64,000 nt of DNA from Halicephalobus mephisto (lineage: Eukaryota > Nematoda > Chromadorea > Rhabditida > Panagrolaimidae), in contig SWDT01000013.1 in the NCBI GenBank assembly GCA_009193035.1, positions 1-64,000 on the forward strand, given 5' to 3'. Below the pieces are notes generated by a model, which ran no database searches, had not been told where the DNA came from, and saw only the letters and a program-made list of their open reading frames with translations. Shown piece by piece: positions 37,891 through 48,955 of this stretch (positions are counted from its first letter, which is position 1; each line of letters starts with the position of its first letter). Both the position numbers and the translations under genes were made by a program.

Positions 37891-37985
37891 CGCAGCCAGC
37901 AGGATTTGAACCTGCGCGGGCAAAGCCCATTGGATGTCCCGACAATGTTTCGAGTCCAACCCCTTAACCACTCGGGCATGACTGC
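37891..37985 (-). tRNA. tRNA-Ser (CGA) with a 13-nt intron
   Basis: A 95-nt minus-strand gene. Acceptor stem GCAGTCA/TGGCTGC with discriminator G. Long variable arm GGGC-TTT-GCCC and T arm GCAGG-TTCAAAT-CCTGC, all typical of tRNA-Ser. Anticodon stem TTGGA/TCCAA with loop starting CTCGAA, so the anticodon is CGA. About 13 extra nt (within ACATTGTCGGGACA) sit immediately 3' of position 37, the canonical place for a nuclear tRNA intron. Confidence 0.9.
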
Positions 37986-39130
37986 ATGGCAAGACGCGTC
38001 GCAATTTTTGCACACATTCTTTTCTTTTCTCGCTCTCTCTCGTTCAAGATAAATACGGTAAACAAAATTCAGAAAATCAGCCCTAATGAACGCAATTTAT
38101 TGTTATTTAATTTTTTAAAACGGAAAAAATTAATTACATCAGGCCACAAATATCAGGTTATCTTCAAAGAACGATCATCGTCAAAAATTTTTGATTTTTT
38201 TTATCTTCGATTTTTTCGCTTTTTTATGTTCAATTTTTATTACACTTTTGTCTCCTTTTGAGGAATAATTTCTCCGATAACAACGTTGCAGGAATTTTCT
38301 CACATAAGAAAATAAATCTGCGTGAAAGAGTACCAAAAAAAAACGAAAATCAAGCGATATACAAATTTGGTCGTTCGCAATTTCCACTCGGGACCACGAA
38401 ATATTTTTTCTGAACACTTTTTCAACGGTCTTGACAGGGAACTGCATACATACCAATTTGGGTATCTCTAAGAGGATAATTTCCGTCCGTCTGGTCCTGA
38501 ATGGAAAATTCATTTTTTATTTAAAAATCTCGATTTTTCTAAATTTTCAATTTTTTAAAAATGTCTATAAAAAATTTTATTTTTTAAAATTTATTTTTTT
38601 AAAATTTTTATTTCAAAAACTTACTTTTTTAAAAACTTGATTTTTTAAAATTTATTTTTTTTTTAAATTTTTATTTCAAAAACTTACTTTTTTAAAAATG
38701 TTTATTAAAAAATTGATTTCTTTAAATTTATTTTTTTCAAAAACTTGATTTTTTAAAATTTATTTTTTTTTAAATTTTTATTTCAAAAATTTACTTTTTT
38801 TAAAATGTTTATTAAAAAATTTGATTTTTTTATTTTAATTTTCCCATTTTGAGACCTTTAGTTTCTGTAAATTTGAGATTTTATTTTTTCAGAATGAAGA
38901 TCCCTAACTTTGAAAAGACCAGAAAATTAAAAATTATTGAAACTTAAATTACACGGAAAAATTATTTTTGGAAATTTTCGTCATAATCAAAATTTGGGAT
39001 TTTTAGTTTTTTGACGGATCTCGAACTCAATAAGGAACTTAATCTCGAGGACCTCTTCATCCGGACAATGAATTAAATTTTCACATGATTTCTCGAAACG
39101 AAAATATTTTGAATTTTTTTATTTTTTATT
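37986..39130. other. Low-complexity region with possible exon-like islands
   Basis: Mostly AT-rich; 38560-38830 is a tandem phrase of the type TTTCAAAAACTTACTTTTTT. A minus-strand open frame (ATG at about 38513) and a plus-strand island at 39015-39080 (LTDLELNKELNLEDLF) look coding-like but cannot be assembled into a gene. Confidence 0.3.
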
Positions 39131-39220
39131 TTTTATTGAAAATTGTTTTGAAATTATTTTTTTTATTGAAAATTGTTTTGAAATTATTTTTTTTATTGAA
39201 AATTGTTTTGAAATTATTTA
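39131..39220. repeat. Perfect 30-bp tandem repeat, three copies
   Basis: TTTTATTGAAAATTGTTTTG plus AAATTATTTT, repeated exactly at 39131, 39161 and 39191; the last base of the third copy differs. Confidence 0.95.
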
Positions 39221-39604
39221 TTTTTAAGTGGACAATGAGGATCTCAAAAGTGGTCTTTCCGGACGAAGAAGGTCCTATTTGTGGTTTCGGACTCCAGTGG
39301 ATTCAGTTTCAATGGAGGAAAGCAATGCATTTTTGGAACGTTTGAACAAGAGGATCCATTTCTAATGACATAGGGTATTTTAAAGGTTCAATGCGGAGTT
39401 GCTTTCCAAAATTTAAAAATGCTTTTTTCTCGAAGCGAAAGTTCCTGGGTTTTAGCGTGAAGTTTTTAAGTTTTACTATTTAATTACTTTTTAAATTTTG
39501 ATAAATTATTTCTTCAATTTAAAAATTACCAAATGTTAACTAATAACTGTTTTTTAACTTTACAAAATCTTTTTTTTGAATATGAAGATCACTGAACTTT
39601 TCTC

Positions 39605-39998
39605 TTGTTTGGTCCTGTTGAGACAGAAACTAGAGTAGCAGAGAGGGTCTGAGAAGATAACTTGAACATCAGGGGACGTGGAGTACTATAGGGTATGAGT
39701 GGCATTCTTGGTTGCCTTGTGTAGGAAAATGCATAAATTGTTCTAGTAATGATTATCATTCTACTTCTGGTTCCTATCCTGACAGCTAGTTTGTAATCAA
39801 TATAATCAAATCTATTATTTGTTATTGAGACAGAAACTAGAGTAGCAGAGGGTTTGAGAAGATAATTTGAACATCAGGGGACGTGGAGTACTGTAGGGCA
39901 TGAATGACATTCTTGGTTGTCTTGTAGGAAAATGCATAAATTGTATCTTATTGTTCTAGTAATGATTATCATTCTACTTCTGCTTCCTATCCTGACAG
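39605..39998 (+). repeat. Right arm of the 400-bp inverted repeat
   Basis: Inverted copy of 34827-35225. The first unit's reading frame (ATG 39729) has a 10-nt deletion after ATGCATAAATTG and stops at codon 6. The second unit is intact. Confidence 0.85.
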
Positions 39999-40081
39999 AT
40001 CCCTTTATGAAATTTATTTTTATTGCTTCATTTATTATATTTTTAATCCTACCAAGAAAAATAAATTTTTCTTTATTGTAG
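39932..40081 (+). CDS. Possible micropeptide R2, 49 residues
   Basis: Reads MHKLYLIVLVMIIILLLLPI, then LTDPFMKFIFIASFIIFLIL and a short basic end. The first 22 codons lie in the repeated block; the rest is local AT-rich sequence. TCTTGTAG precedes the ATG by four bases. Coding status is unproven. Confidence 0.3.
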   Translation: MHKLYLIVLVMIIILLLLPILTDPFMKFIFIASFIIFLILPRKINFSLL

Positions 40082-40282
40082 TTTTAATCCTACCAAAAAA
40101 ATTTCATTTTTAATCCTAAAAAGAAATTTTTGGTTTTATCGAAATTCCGATCTTGAAGACTTGGAAAATTTTAATTTTTGACGATTTATTATTGGAAATT
40201 TTTACTTTTCTTTGTTTTCTATATTTGTCGAAAAATTCATTTTTGAGCAAATTATACCATCTGATAAAAAACAAAAATCAGA

Positions 40283-40435
40283 AGTACTATCCTCTGTCTT
40301 GTGGATGTAATCTCGAATTTGCGTCATGATGGATCCTTATCAGGCCGATTTCTGTATTCTCAAATCACGCCCTACAGGAAGCGAGGGTTGCTGATTACCT
40401 TCTTCGAGAACTCAAGTAATGATAACAGAATTTTG
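40283..40435 (+). other. Exon-like island
   Basis: After AAAATCAG the plus frame reads STILCLVDVISNLRHDGSLS, then GRFLYSQITPYRKRGLLITF and FENSSNDNRIL, up to a GTAAAAATG donor. The composition is balanced and the island is bounded by splice-like sites. Product not recognised; no flanking exons could be linked with confidence. Confidence 0.35.
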
Positions 40436-40700
40436 GGTAAAAATGAGAGTAATTTTCGTTCTGGGACCATTACTTATTGAACTAGGTCCTGAAACGAAAA
40501 TCGAAGTTTAATTCTTATTTAATTTTAACCAAAAAATAAATAAAAATAATTTTCGTTCTGGGACCATTACTTATTGAACTTAGTCCTGAAACGAAAATTT
40601 TAAAATTACTTTAATCAAAAAATTGAGTTTAATGATTTTCGTTCCGAGACCATTGTTTACTTGAACTTGGTCTCGAGACGTAAATTTTGTACTTAATTTG
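40436..40700. repeat. Three hairpins built on the GGACC/ACGAAA word
   Basis: TTTTCGTTCTGGGACC followed about 20 nt later by its complement GGTCCTGAAACGAAAA; two variants follow, the third as TTTTCGTTCCGAGACC / GGTCTCGAGACG. Confidence 0.75.
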
Positions 40701-42123
40701 ATCTCGATATCTTAATCAACATATCTGCACCTTGGATTTCCATATTGAGGACGGATAATGACCGATGATTGATCGCGATTTAACCGTAAACAATCTTTTC
40801 GAAAATTTCCAAAATCTGATTCATCCAAAATTCCTTAGATGGACGGCTGATTTTTTCGATCATTGACCTCTTTGGACAAACAAGGTTTAAAAGTTTAAAA
40901 ATCTCCCACGTCCGATGCTTATCAAGTTTTCTTTAATCCCAAAAACAAACATTTTTTTCGAAAATATTTTAATCCTAATTTGATAGATGATTGATCTCAT
41001 GTGAAAGTTCATTTTTTTAGAACAATTATTTTTCAAACATTTATTTTTTTAGAATTCAAAAAAATAAAAAAAAACATTGTATTTTTAAATTTTTTAATTC
41101 CTAAATTTTTTATTTTCCTTAAATTTAAAATTTTTTTGTTTTTTAAAATTTCCACAAATCGATGATTCATTCTGAAATTTTTGATTAATGAAATAATTCA
41201 CAAAATTCCACTTTTAAATTTTTTATTTTTATTTTTTTATTTAAAATTTTATTTTTTTAATAATTTAAAAATTTTAATTTTTTTAATAATTTTAATAATT
41301 TAAATATTTTAATTTTTTTTATAATTTAAATATTTTAATTTTTTTATTTATTTTTTTATTTAAAATTTTAATTTTTTTAATAATTTAAAAATTTTAATTT
41401 TTTTTTAAATTTAAAATTTTTAATTTTTTTTATTTTAATTTTAATTTTTTTTCAATGTAAATTACTGTCGATAACTTCCGGGGCCTAACCTTTGGTCTTG
41501 AATTCAGACTTCTTTGTCAAAGTAATTTTAAATTATTTCACGTCTTCTCAATTTAGAAAAAATTTTTTATTGTTCGTTTTTGCAAAACGTACGAATTTTA
41601 CTTTTTCGATTTGATTTCCGAAGCAAATCGAACTTTTTTGAAAATTAGATAATTGGAGTTTTTCCGCATTAAGGAAACATTGGGTCTTCGTCAACTGGAA
41701 CCCGATCACTTTGGCCAGATTTTACACTTAATTTGATGTCCACGGTCCTGCAGCGAAAATAAATAAAGGTATTCTAAAATTTATTTTATTTAAAAAAATC
41801 TAATTTAATAATTTAATTTCCGTGCCAGGACCAAGATTTATTAGAAATAAGTTTTTAAAAGTTTTATTTTCCACTTAGGACCAATTTTTGAGTTTTCGTG
41901 CTAAGACCTAAAATGACGAAAATATTGAATTTTTTTCCACTTAGGACCAATTTTTGAGTTTTCGTGCCAGGACCTAAGATGACGAAAATATCAAATTTTT
42001 TCATTCACGACCAATTTTTGAGTTTTCGTGCCAGGACCTAAAATGACGAAAATATTAAATTTCATTTTGCACTTAAGATCGAGTTTTTTTAAACTTTTTT
42101 TTAAAATTCCTTCTTTTTTAAAA
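40701..42123. other. Low-complexity region with a ~62-bp tandem repeat
   Basis: 41865-42065 holds three to four copies of a phrase containing GGACCAATTTTTGAGTTTTC and ACCTAAAATGACGAAAAT. Elsewhere there are long T/A runs (41030-41460). Small GC-richer islands (40840-40900, 41660-41730) may be exons but are unassigned. Confidence 0.5.
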
Positions 42124-42262
42124 TTATTGAAAAATGGTCTTTTGGATGGGAGCCAGATAGTCTTCCTTGTAGCTTTGCATCTTTTCGACGAATTTTTTTG
42201 TATGTCTGGTGATCACTTGAGGGTCTCTAGGAACTAAAGCAAGTAATCCAGCTGACCATTCC

Positions 42263-43330
42263 TCATTCGCGATATTTTTTGTGTTTTCTCGGTAACCGTG
42301 AAGAAGAAGAAGAAGAAGAGGGAACGGAAACCGGACCTGTTCTTTCTGTACTTCCGTAGTCGCGTATCCACTTCTGAGTCCGGCGTGCTTTTTTCTCATT
42401 CTAAAACTCACATTTTTGACTGAAAGTTTTTATTTTTTAAAAAACTATTAACTACCTTAATTTTCAATAATAATTAAATTTTTTCACGAAAATCTATTTT
42501 CTATGTAGATTTTTATTAAACTTGAAAATTACATTTTTATAGTACTGAGATCTGCAAAACGGTCAATATCGAAATCAAATTCGCAACTTGCACGCAGCAA
42601 TTAAATAGATCAACATGCCAGAATGTTGCGCGCAATTTGCGAAAGTTTTTTAAATTTCTGTCAATTACTCTATAATGTTGCACGCAACCTGCAAAAGTTT
42701 TTTAAAATTTCTGTCAGTTACTCTATTATAATATTGCGCGCAACCTGCGAGAGTTTTTAAATTTCTATGTCAGTTATCTTATTATAATGTTGCACGCAAC
42801 CTGCGAAAGTTTTTAAATTCCTATGTCAGTTACTCTATAATATTGCGCGCAACCTGCGAGAGTTTTTAAATTTCTATGTCAAACTATCTGTCAGAATGTT
42901 GCATGCAACCTGCGATAGTTTTTTGATGTCGACCCTAACGTAGATATTTAAAAAAATTAATGTACTGTGATTTTAGTTTTTGATTTTACTTGATAGATTC
43001 GTTGACCGATTTTTGCTCGCTCTACTAGTTGCAAACTGAGTTTTTTCAGCACGAATTTTATCTTCATTGTTTTCCAAGTGTGAATCCGAGCATGGACATC
43101 ATAGTCCAAAAGTAAAACGTGTTTTTTTTCAAAGTTTTGGTTGAATGATCACCAACATTTTTGATTTTCCATTTTTCACGATGAGGATTTGCCATTTGAT
43201 TGTGAAAATTTTAATGAATTCCTTGTGGGTGGAAATTGTCTCGCAGGAAGCACGTGGTTGCTAAATCCACAACATCTGGATTTGGAGATCGGAGATTAAG
43301 CACTATGCTACCAATAGTGCAAAATTGAAT
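42263..43330 (-). pseudogene. Probable minus-strand gene or gene remnant, unrecognised
   Basis: Coding-like pieces in order on the minus strand. About 43330-43225: NLRSPNPDVVDLATTCFLRD, then NFHPQGIH and a TAA. From ATG 43196: MANPHREKWKIKNVGDHSTK. After an A8 run at about 43125 the frame changes to HVLLLDYDVHARIHTWKTMK and further, ending RIYQ at a GTAAAATC donor (exon edge 42990). A TTTTAG acceptor opens exon 42263-42400 in phase, reading NEKKARRTQKWIRDYGSTER and a serine-rich, basic C-terminus ending KHKKYRE. The frame change at a homopolymer and the TAA mean either decay or base errors. The alternative 91-residue frame 42124-42399 in the same DNA is also open. Confidence 0.35.
42610..42930. 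repeat. Six-copy array around TTGCGCGCAA
   Basis: Units of about 55-65 nt, each with a TTGCGCGCAA or TTGCACGCAA palindrome followed by CCTGCGAGAG and TTTTTAAATTTCTATGTCAG. Probably sits in the intron of the minus-strand gene. Confidence 0.85.
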
Positions 43331-43399
43331 AGTCTGAAAATTTCGAAAATCTAGAGATTTCCAACATTAAGTTTAATTTCTAAGTTAATTATATCTGCA

Positions 43400-43890
43400 A
43401 TGTTGGATAGTGTCCAGAAAATGTAAAAACAAGAAATTTCTAGAAACTATCCAAGTTTGCAGGGTAATAAAACTCTGAAATCAATCTTGGATAGTGTCCA
43501 GAAAATTCAAATTTTAAGATTTTCTGGACACTATCCGTTTACTTTCCCAGCTCTTTTTAATAGTAACCTTGGATAGTGTCCAGAAAATTTAGATTTCAAG
43601 ATTTTCCAGACACTATCCAGCTTTGCATATTTAATTATTTTTAATAAAAAATTTGGATACTGTCCAGAAAATTCAAATTTAAGAATATTTCAATCACTAT
43701 CCAAATTTGCAGTCAAGTAATAATCTTGAATAGAATTTTAAAAATCTTAGTTTTCGAATTTTGTAGACACTCTTCAAATTTACGGTTGAGTTAGAAAAAA
43801 CAAACTAAGATAACATCCAGAAAATTACGAAATCAAAATTTTCTGGACATCATCCAAGATTGTTTTTCTAATTTTTTTCGAAAAATTCCA
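43400..43890. repeat. Array of six hairpin units (GGATAGTGTCC family)
   Basis: Each ~80-nt period has GGATAGTGTCCAGAAAATT, a short spacer, then the inverted AATTTTCTGGACACTATCC (best examples 43486-43540 and 43568-43620). Confidence 0.85.
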
Positions 43891-44022
43891 ATATCACTAT
43901 CGAATTTTCATGTTATTTCGACATTACTGAAGTCCGTACTAATGCCTGGTCATCGGTTGTGATATCTTCTTATCGAATGTCGGTTTTTTATCACCACTGC
44001 AAATAATTCTTCTGATTGTTTA

Positions 44023-44200
44023 GTCTGCTCTAGATCGTTATCACAGATTTTCGTCGGAAATTTCTCGACCCAAAAGTCCAACCATTCTCATCACCCCCTC
44101 CGGGCGACTTTATAGTTCCCACATGAAGCCATCATCTGATTTGCATTCTAGCCTTTTTTGTTTGGTTTCGTTTTGGACCCGATAATCCCGGAAAACGCAA
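44023..44200 (+). other. Exon-like island
   Basis: After TTGTTTAG the plus frame reads SALDRYHRFSSEISRPKSPT, then ILITPSGRLYSSHMKPSSDL, until a stop at about 44192. The minus strand is also open here in part, so strand and identity are uncertain. Confidence 0.25.
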
Positions 44201-44449
44201 AACTTTTCCGTGACGTTTCTGGATCTGTTTTACATTCCTTGTTTCAAATTCCATTGTCCCACTTTTATTCATTGAAAATTCCCAAAATAATTTCACTTAT
44301 TTTTAAAAATATTTTGTGATTACTTAATTTGTTTTGTCATCTGGAGCGAATTCGAGAGGACGGATTAGGTTCGATTCGACAGTTGACCTTGCAAAATAGG
44401 TTCACGCAACTCGTTGAAAATTTTCAAGTTGCAAAAAATTTTAGTTTTA

Positions 44450-45125
44450 TCTTTATTGTCAACAAATACAGTTCCTTTGTCTTGAGAAGAAGGATCTAAA
44501 ATGAATAATTTTCTATTTTATCTTTTTTGTCAATAAATAGGATATTTTGGTCCCGGAACGAAAGGCCCGAAAACAATTATTTATCTTTTTCGTCAATAAC
44601 CAAGACATCGTGGTTTTGAAGGGAAAGTTTAGAAAATTAATTTTATTTATTTTTAACTAATATCTAGGATATGTGGTCCTGGAACGAAAGTTTAAAAGAA
44701 TTAATTTTATTTATTTTTTATTAATAATTATAACTTTTTGGTCCCAGAACGAAAATCCTAAAAAATTAATTTTATTTATTTTTATTATTCTAAAATAAAA
44801 TACTTTGGTCCTGACACGAAAGTTTTAGAAAATTATTTATCTTTACTGTTAACAAGTTGAATATTGTGGTCCCAGAACGAAAATTTAAAAAATTAATTTT
44901 ATTTATTTTTTATTAATAATTGTAATTTTTTGGTCCCGGAACGAAAATCCTAAAAAATTAATTTTATTTATTTTTTATTAATAATTGTAATTTTTTGGTC
45001 CCAGAACGAAAATCCTAAAAAATTAATTTTATTTATTTTTTTATTCAACAAATGGGATATTTTGGTCTCGAGAAAAAAATCCTAAAAGGATTATTTTTAT
45101 TATATGTTTATTGTCAATAAATATA
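44450..45125. repeat. Tandem array around GGTCCCGGAACGAAAA
   Basis: About nine copies of a 60-68 nt unit: GGTCCCAGAACGAAAATCC, then TTAATTTTATTTATTTTTT. Confidence 0.85.
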
Positions 45126-45659
45126 TTTTAAAAAATTTAATTTTATTCAATTTTCCGATTTTTGTTTTTTAACTTTTCCTGAGGCAAAGTAGAGCCTATC
45201 AAGAACGATTTCTTTGCCGTTTTTAATTCAGTAAGTTTTTTCAAAAAGAAATCTGATCCAAATTTGCCGTTTGAAACTATTTTTGATTTTTTCGCACAAA
45301 ATAATCTCAAATTTCTCCATTCACTGTATTTTTTTTGTAAACATGGATTTTTGGAGAAAAGGGAAATGAACAATGGCTGATTCGCGTGCATTCAACTTTG
45401 AATTTTTTTTTTCGAGAATCTTCGATTATCTGACGTTGGGAAAATTGTTGAAAAATTTTCAATTTTTCTATTTTAAACATTGTTTTTATTGTGGAAAATT
45501 AAATTTTGCAGAAAAACCTGCAAATCCAGAAATGAATATCATTTTTAAAGTTCAAGTACCCAAAGTCAAAGTTCATAGTACTTGCGAAGTTCCGGACAAA
45601 TTATTTTTACTCATTTATTATGTAACTTTTCAAATATATTTCAAAAAAAAAAAATAAAA

Positions 45660-46060
45660 ACTCAAATTTTTACAGAAATTTTACTTTTTAAAAATTCAAA
45701 TTTTTAATGAAATTTAATTTTTTAAAAATCCAAATTTTTACAGAAATTTAATTTTTTTAAAATCCAAATTTTTAATGAACTTCAATTTTTTTAAAATCCA
45801 AATTTTTAATGAAATTTAATTTTTTTTTAAATTCAAATTTTTAATGAAATTTTACTTTTTAAAAATTATGAAATTTTTATTTTAAAATTTAAAAAAAAAT
45901 TAATTTTTTTACTGAAAATTTTATTTTTTAATAAAAATTAATTTTAAAATATTTCTTTAAAATATTTCTTTAAAATATTTTAATTTTAAAAAAAAGTAAA
46001 ATTATTAAATTTTTTTCCTCCAAGATGACTGTGAAATTTTACTATTTAAAATTTTTCTAA
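45660..46060. repeat. Short AT-rich tandem repeat
   Basis: Repeated ~32-nt phrases of the type AAATTCAAATTTTTAATG between 45660 and 45860, grading into simple A/T sequence. Confidence 0.7.
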
Positions 46061-46483
46061 AAATTCAATTTTGTCGTCAGAAAATTTTGTCCTAAAATAA
46101 TTATGGATTTCGACTACTTTTGGAAGAAATTAGTTTTAAAATATTTTAAAACTTCTTTTAAAAAATGACCATGAACATTTTTTGCAAGTCAAACGAAGCA
46201 GCGGATGTCCGTCTTCCGGGTCCCCAAATCCCTCAGGCATTCGTCAGCGTGTTGGCCAAGTTTGTCCGAAAGTGGTTTTGACCGGTCAAGTAGAAATCTG
46301 TCAAAACTTCTTGCTTTACGTTTTATAATGGAAAATTCAAGTGGATTTTGATAGAAAAATTTTAGATTAAATTCGGAAATATTTTTACTTTAGTTTTCAA
46401 AAACCTGACGAAATTTATTATTTTTTTACATATGTTTATTCACCTGAATCATGAATGAATCATTTTTTATTTTTTCATTTTAG

Positions 46484-47713
46484 GTTTTGAATGAAAATTT
46501 CGAAAACGCCATTTCGGATTCAGTTTCAGTTAGCTCCGGAAATTTTGTTTTTTCGGCAACTCTCAAGTGGACACAAAATACATTGACCTTTATTTGGATC
46601 TTCGGTATTCTGTATTTGCAAGGGAATTGGATTATCTTGCAGATTGGTTATTTACACCAATGCGAACTTGCATAATATCTGCAAAATTTCAAAATTAAAC
46701 TGTTTTGGATAATATTAAATTTTGTAGTGAGAATTAATTTAAAAAATACAGTTAGATAGTATCCAAAAATCCAGAAATTAAGATTTTCCAGATACTATTC
46801 AAGTTTGCATGAAAACAGAACTATAGGGCTAATTTTGGGTAGTGTCTAGAAAATTCAAATTTATGAATTTTGAATCACTATCCATGTTGCTTTGTTTAAT
46901 AGTTCCTAACATCAAACCTGGATAGTGTCTAAGAAATCTTAGTTTCTGAATTTTGTAATCACTATCCATGTTTGATTTCTAACTTGATTCTAATATCAAA
47001 CCTGGATAGTGTCTAGGAAATCTCAATTTCTGAATTTCCTAAGCACTACTCTGGTATGATTTAGAAATTGACTCCATTATTAATCTTGAATAGTATCCAA
47101 AAAACCCGAATTTTAAGATTTTCCAGACACTATCCGTATTACCTTTTTCAATTTCTTTCAACGTAAATTCTAGATAATGTCTCGAAATTCTGTTTACAGT
47201 TTTAAACACTATCTCACTTTACTCAACTTTCCCACTATCCGAGTCAATTCTCTATTAACTTTGCTCTCCCAACAATGTTGCAGATCTTAGTTTTTGAGGT
47301 TTCAACTGTTGTCCACATTAATATGTTCTTTGTTATCGTGTGTCTTGATCGTCACAACCCCGGGGATCTCGAGTGGATTCTCGGGGCAGTATGGAAGTAT
47401 CAGTCCGTCAAACCTTGTCAAATGTCAAAAATTTTCTGACTTTGTCGAAATTTTTCAAGTACCGATAGTTTCGTACTTGTTATTGACCCAAGTCATCGAG
47501 TCTTCCGGTGAGATAGTTTGGGATAAAAATTTTATTTATTTCAAGTGGAAAGTTATCTTCTACTACTTTAAAATTTTTGACACGAATGGAATTTGTATTT
47601 TTTGAATTTTGTAAATTATTTTCTCGAGGCGAAAAATCATTGGAGTCTTGTTTGCTCTCGATCCTGACCACGTTAAGCGTCTGGCTGATCTAGTGCGCAG
47701 AGGTCTTCCGTAA
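46484..47713 (+). CDS. 3' part of an unrecognised multi-exon gene
   Basis: Four exons in consistent phase: 46484-46604 (after TTTTAG, GTATTC donor), 47291-47396 (CTTAG, GTATCA), 47460-47507 (TTTCAAG, GTGAGA) and 47629-47713 (CTCGAG, stop TAA); 119 codons from the first exon shown. The protein reads VLNENFENAISDSVSVSSGN, a hydrophobic middle (LTFIWIFVFEVSTVVHINMF), CLDRHNPGDLEWILGAVW, TDSFVLVIDPSHRVFR, and an end with VLFALDPDHVKRLADLVRRG. Codon use is balanced, unlike the A/T-rich introns around it. The first intron contains a GATAGTGTCC hairpin array. No 5' exon is assigned, although 46190-46320 is a candidate. The last acceptor is weak. No family recognised. Confidence 0.4.
46740..47230. 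repeat. Hairpin array, GGATAGTGTCC family
   Basis: Six to seven degenerate units, e.g. GATAGTATCC paired with GATACTATT near 46755-46800, and GGATAGTGTCT paired with CACTATCC near 46918-46970. Confidence 0.8.
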
Positions 47714-47999
47714 AGTCTTCCTTGTTCCCCGAGCAGCTGTTGATTTACCTGGGAAATTTCATTTTACTGTTCGGATTTTATTTTTAAACTAAACTAGCAT
47801 CACGCGGCCCTCGGACTTGAAATAATTCATTCAAGTCAAGTTTTACGTGATTTTTTTTGTTTTGAAAACCTTTGAAATACTACAACACCCCAACATAAGC
47901 TATTTACTTGCGTAAATTAAAAAATCAGTGGAGTAGTATCGAATTTTTAACAGATACCTAAAATCGGTTGATTTTTGGCGCGTTGTCTCTTGTCTGCTG

Positions 48000-48265
48000 C
48001 GAGTGAACTCACTCGCGCTTTATGAAATGGCAGTTTTTTGAATGAAACGGCAGATCTGGCTAATCAGTGGCAAGTGAACTCACTCGCGCGTTTATGAAAT
48101 GGCAGATCTGGCTAACTAACGGCGAGTGAACGCTCTCGCGCTTTATAAACTGGCGAATATGGCTAATCAGTGGCGAGTGGACTCACTCGCACTTTATAAA
48201 CTGGCAAACCTGTTTAATTAGTGACGAGTGAACTCTCGTTTGCTTACGAAATGACGAATTTGTCT
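48000..48265. repeat. Tandem array around GCGAGTGAACTCACTCGC
   Basis: Five copies of a ~57-nt unit; each has a near-palindromic GCGAGTGA..TCACTCGC core followed by TTTATGAAATGGCAGATCTG-like sequence. Confidence 0.85.
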
Positions 48266-48429
48266 AATCAGTAGATTTCTGATGACAAATGCCGATTTTT
48301 CCACAATTCACATTCAGAATTACATGAACTGAATTAAAGATTTTTCTTCCGCACATTGTGTGTATTATTTTTCTTTTGTTAAAATTCTTTTTTTAAATTT
48401 CTAAGCATTAGGTGACCTTTCAAAGTCTT

Positions 48430-48560
48430 CTTTATCGAGAATGCCACCTCCACAGGGAATTCTACTTCGAACAGAAGAAAACCAAAGGCCTTCGCCTCGT
48501 TAGAGCCTCGAGACAATAGAAAACGTCAGAATCGAGCCCAGGCAACTGTCAGTGTTTTGA
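48430..48560 (+). other. Exon-like island
   Basis: GC-richer stretch open in more than one plus frame, e.g. LLYRECHLHREFYFEQKKTK and FIENATSTGNSTSNRRKPKA. Likely coding or formerly coding, but the frame cannot be decided. Confidence 0.25.
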
Positions 48561-48599
48561 TTTTTGACCTACAAGAAAACATGCTTTGATTCTTTGTCG

Positions 48600-48955
48600 T
48601 TTGTGAATGGCGTATTTTCAAGACTTCCATCGACTTGTTCATCGAGACATTCATCAACGAATTTTTCATTAATTAATTCAACAATCTATCCCTCAAATTA
48701 CTCTCAAAATCGTCTGCAAAATCATTCATTAAATTATTCTTCAACCTATTCATCAAGGTTTTCATCAACCTGTTCATCAAGACCTCCATCAGCTCATTCA
48801 TCAAGGTCTTCATCAACTTTTCCATCAATTTATTTACTGCTCAAATTATCCTTAAAATTGTCTACAAACTCATTAAGCCATTCATCAAGACCTCCGTCAA
48901 CGCGTCCATCAAGACCTCCATCAACTCATCCATCAATTTCTCGAGTCATTCATGA
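48600..48955. repeat. Minisatellite of TCATCAAGACCTCC phrases
   Basis: Tandem ~12-24 nt phrases (TCATCAAGACCTCCATCAAC and variants). They keep a plus frame open and give a serine/proline-rich translation, but nothing suggests a protein. Confidence 0.8.

Noticed and set aside
43400..43890. CRISPR-like regular array
   Set aside because: The units are palindromes with no unique spacers, the DNA is eukaryotic, and no cas genes are present.
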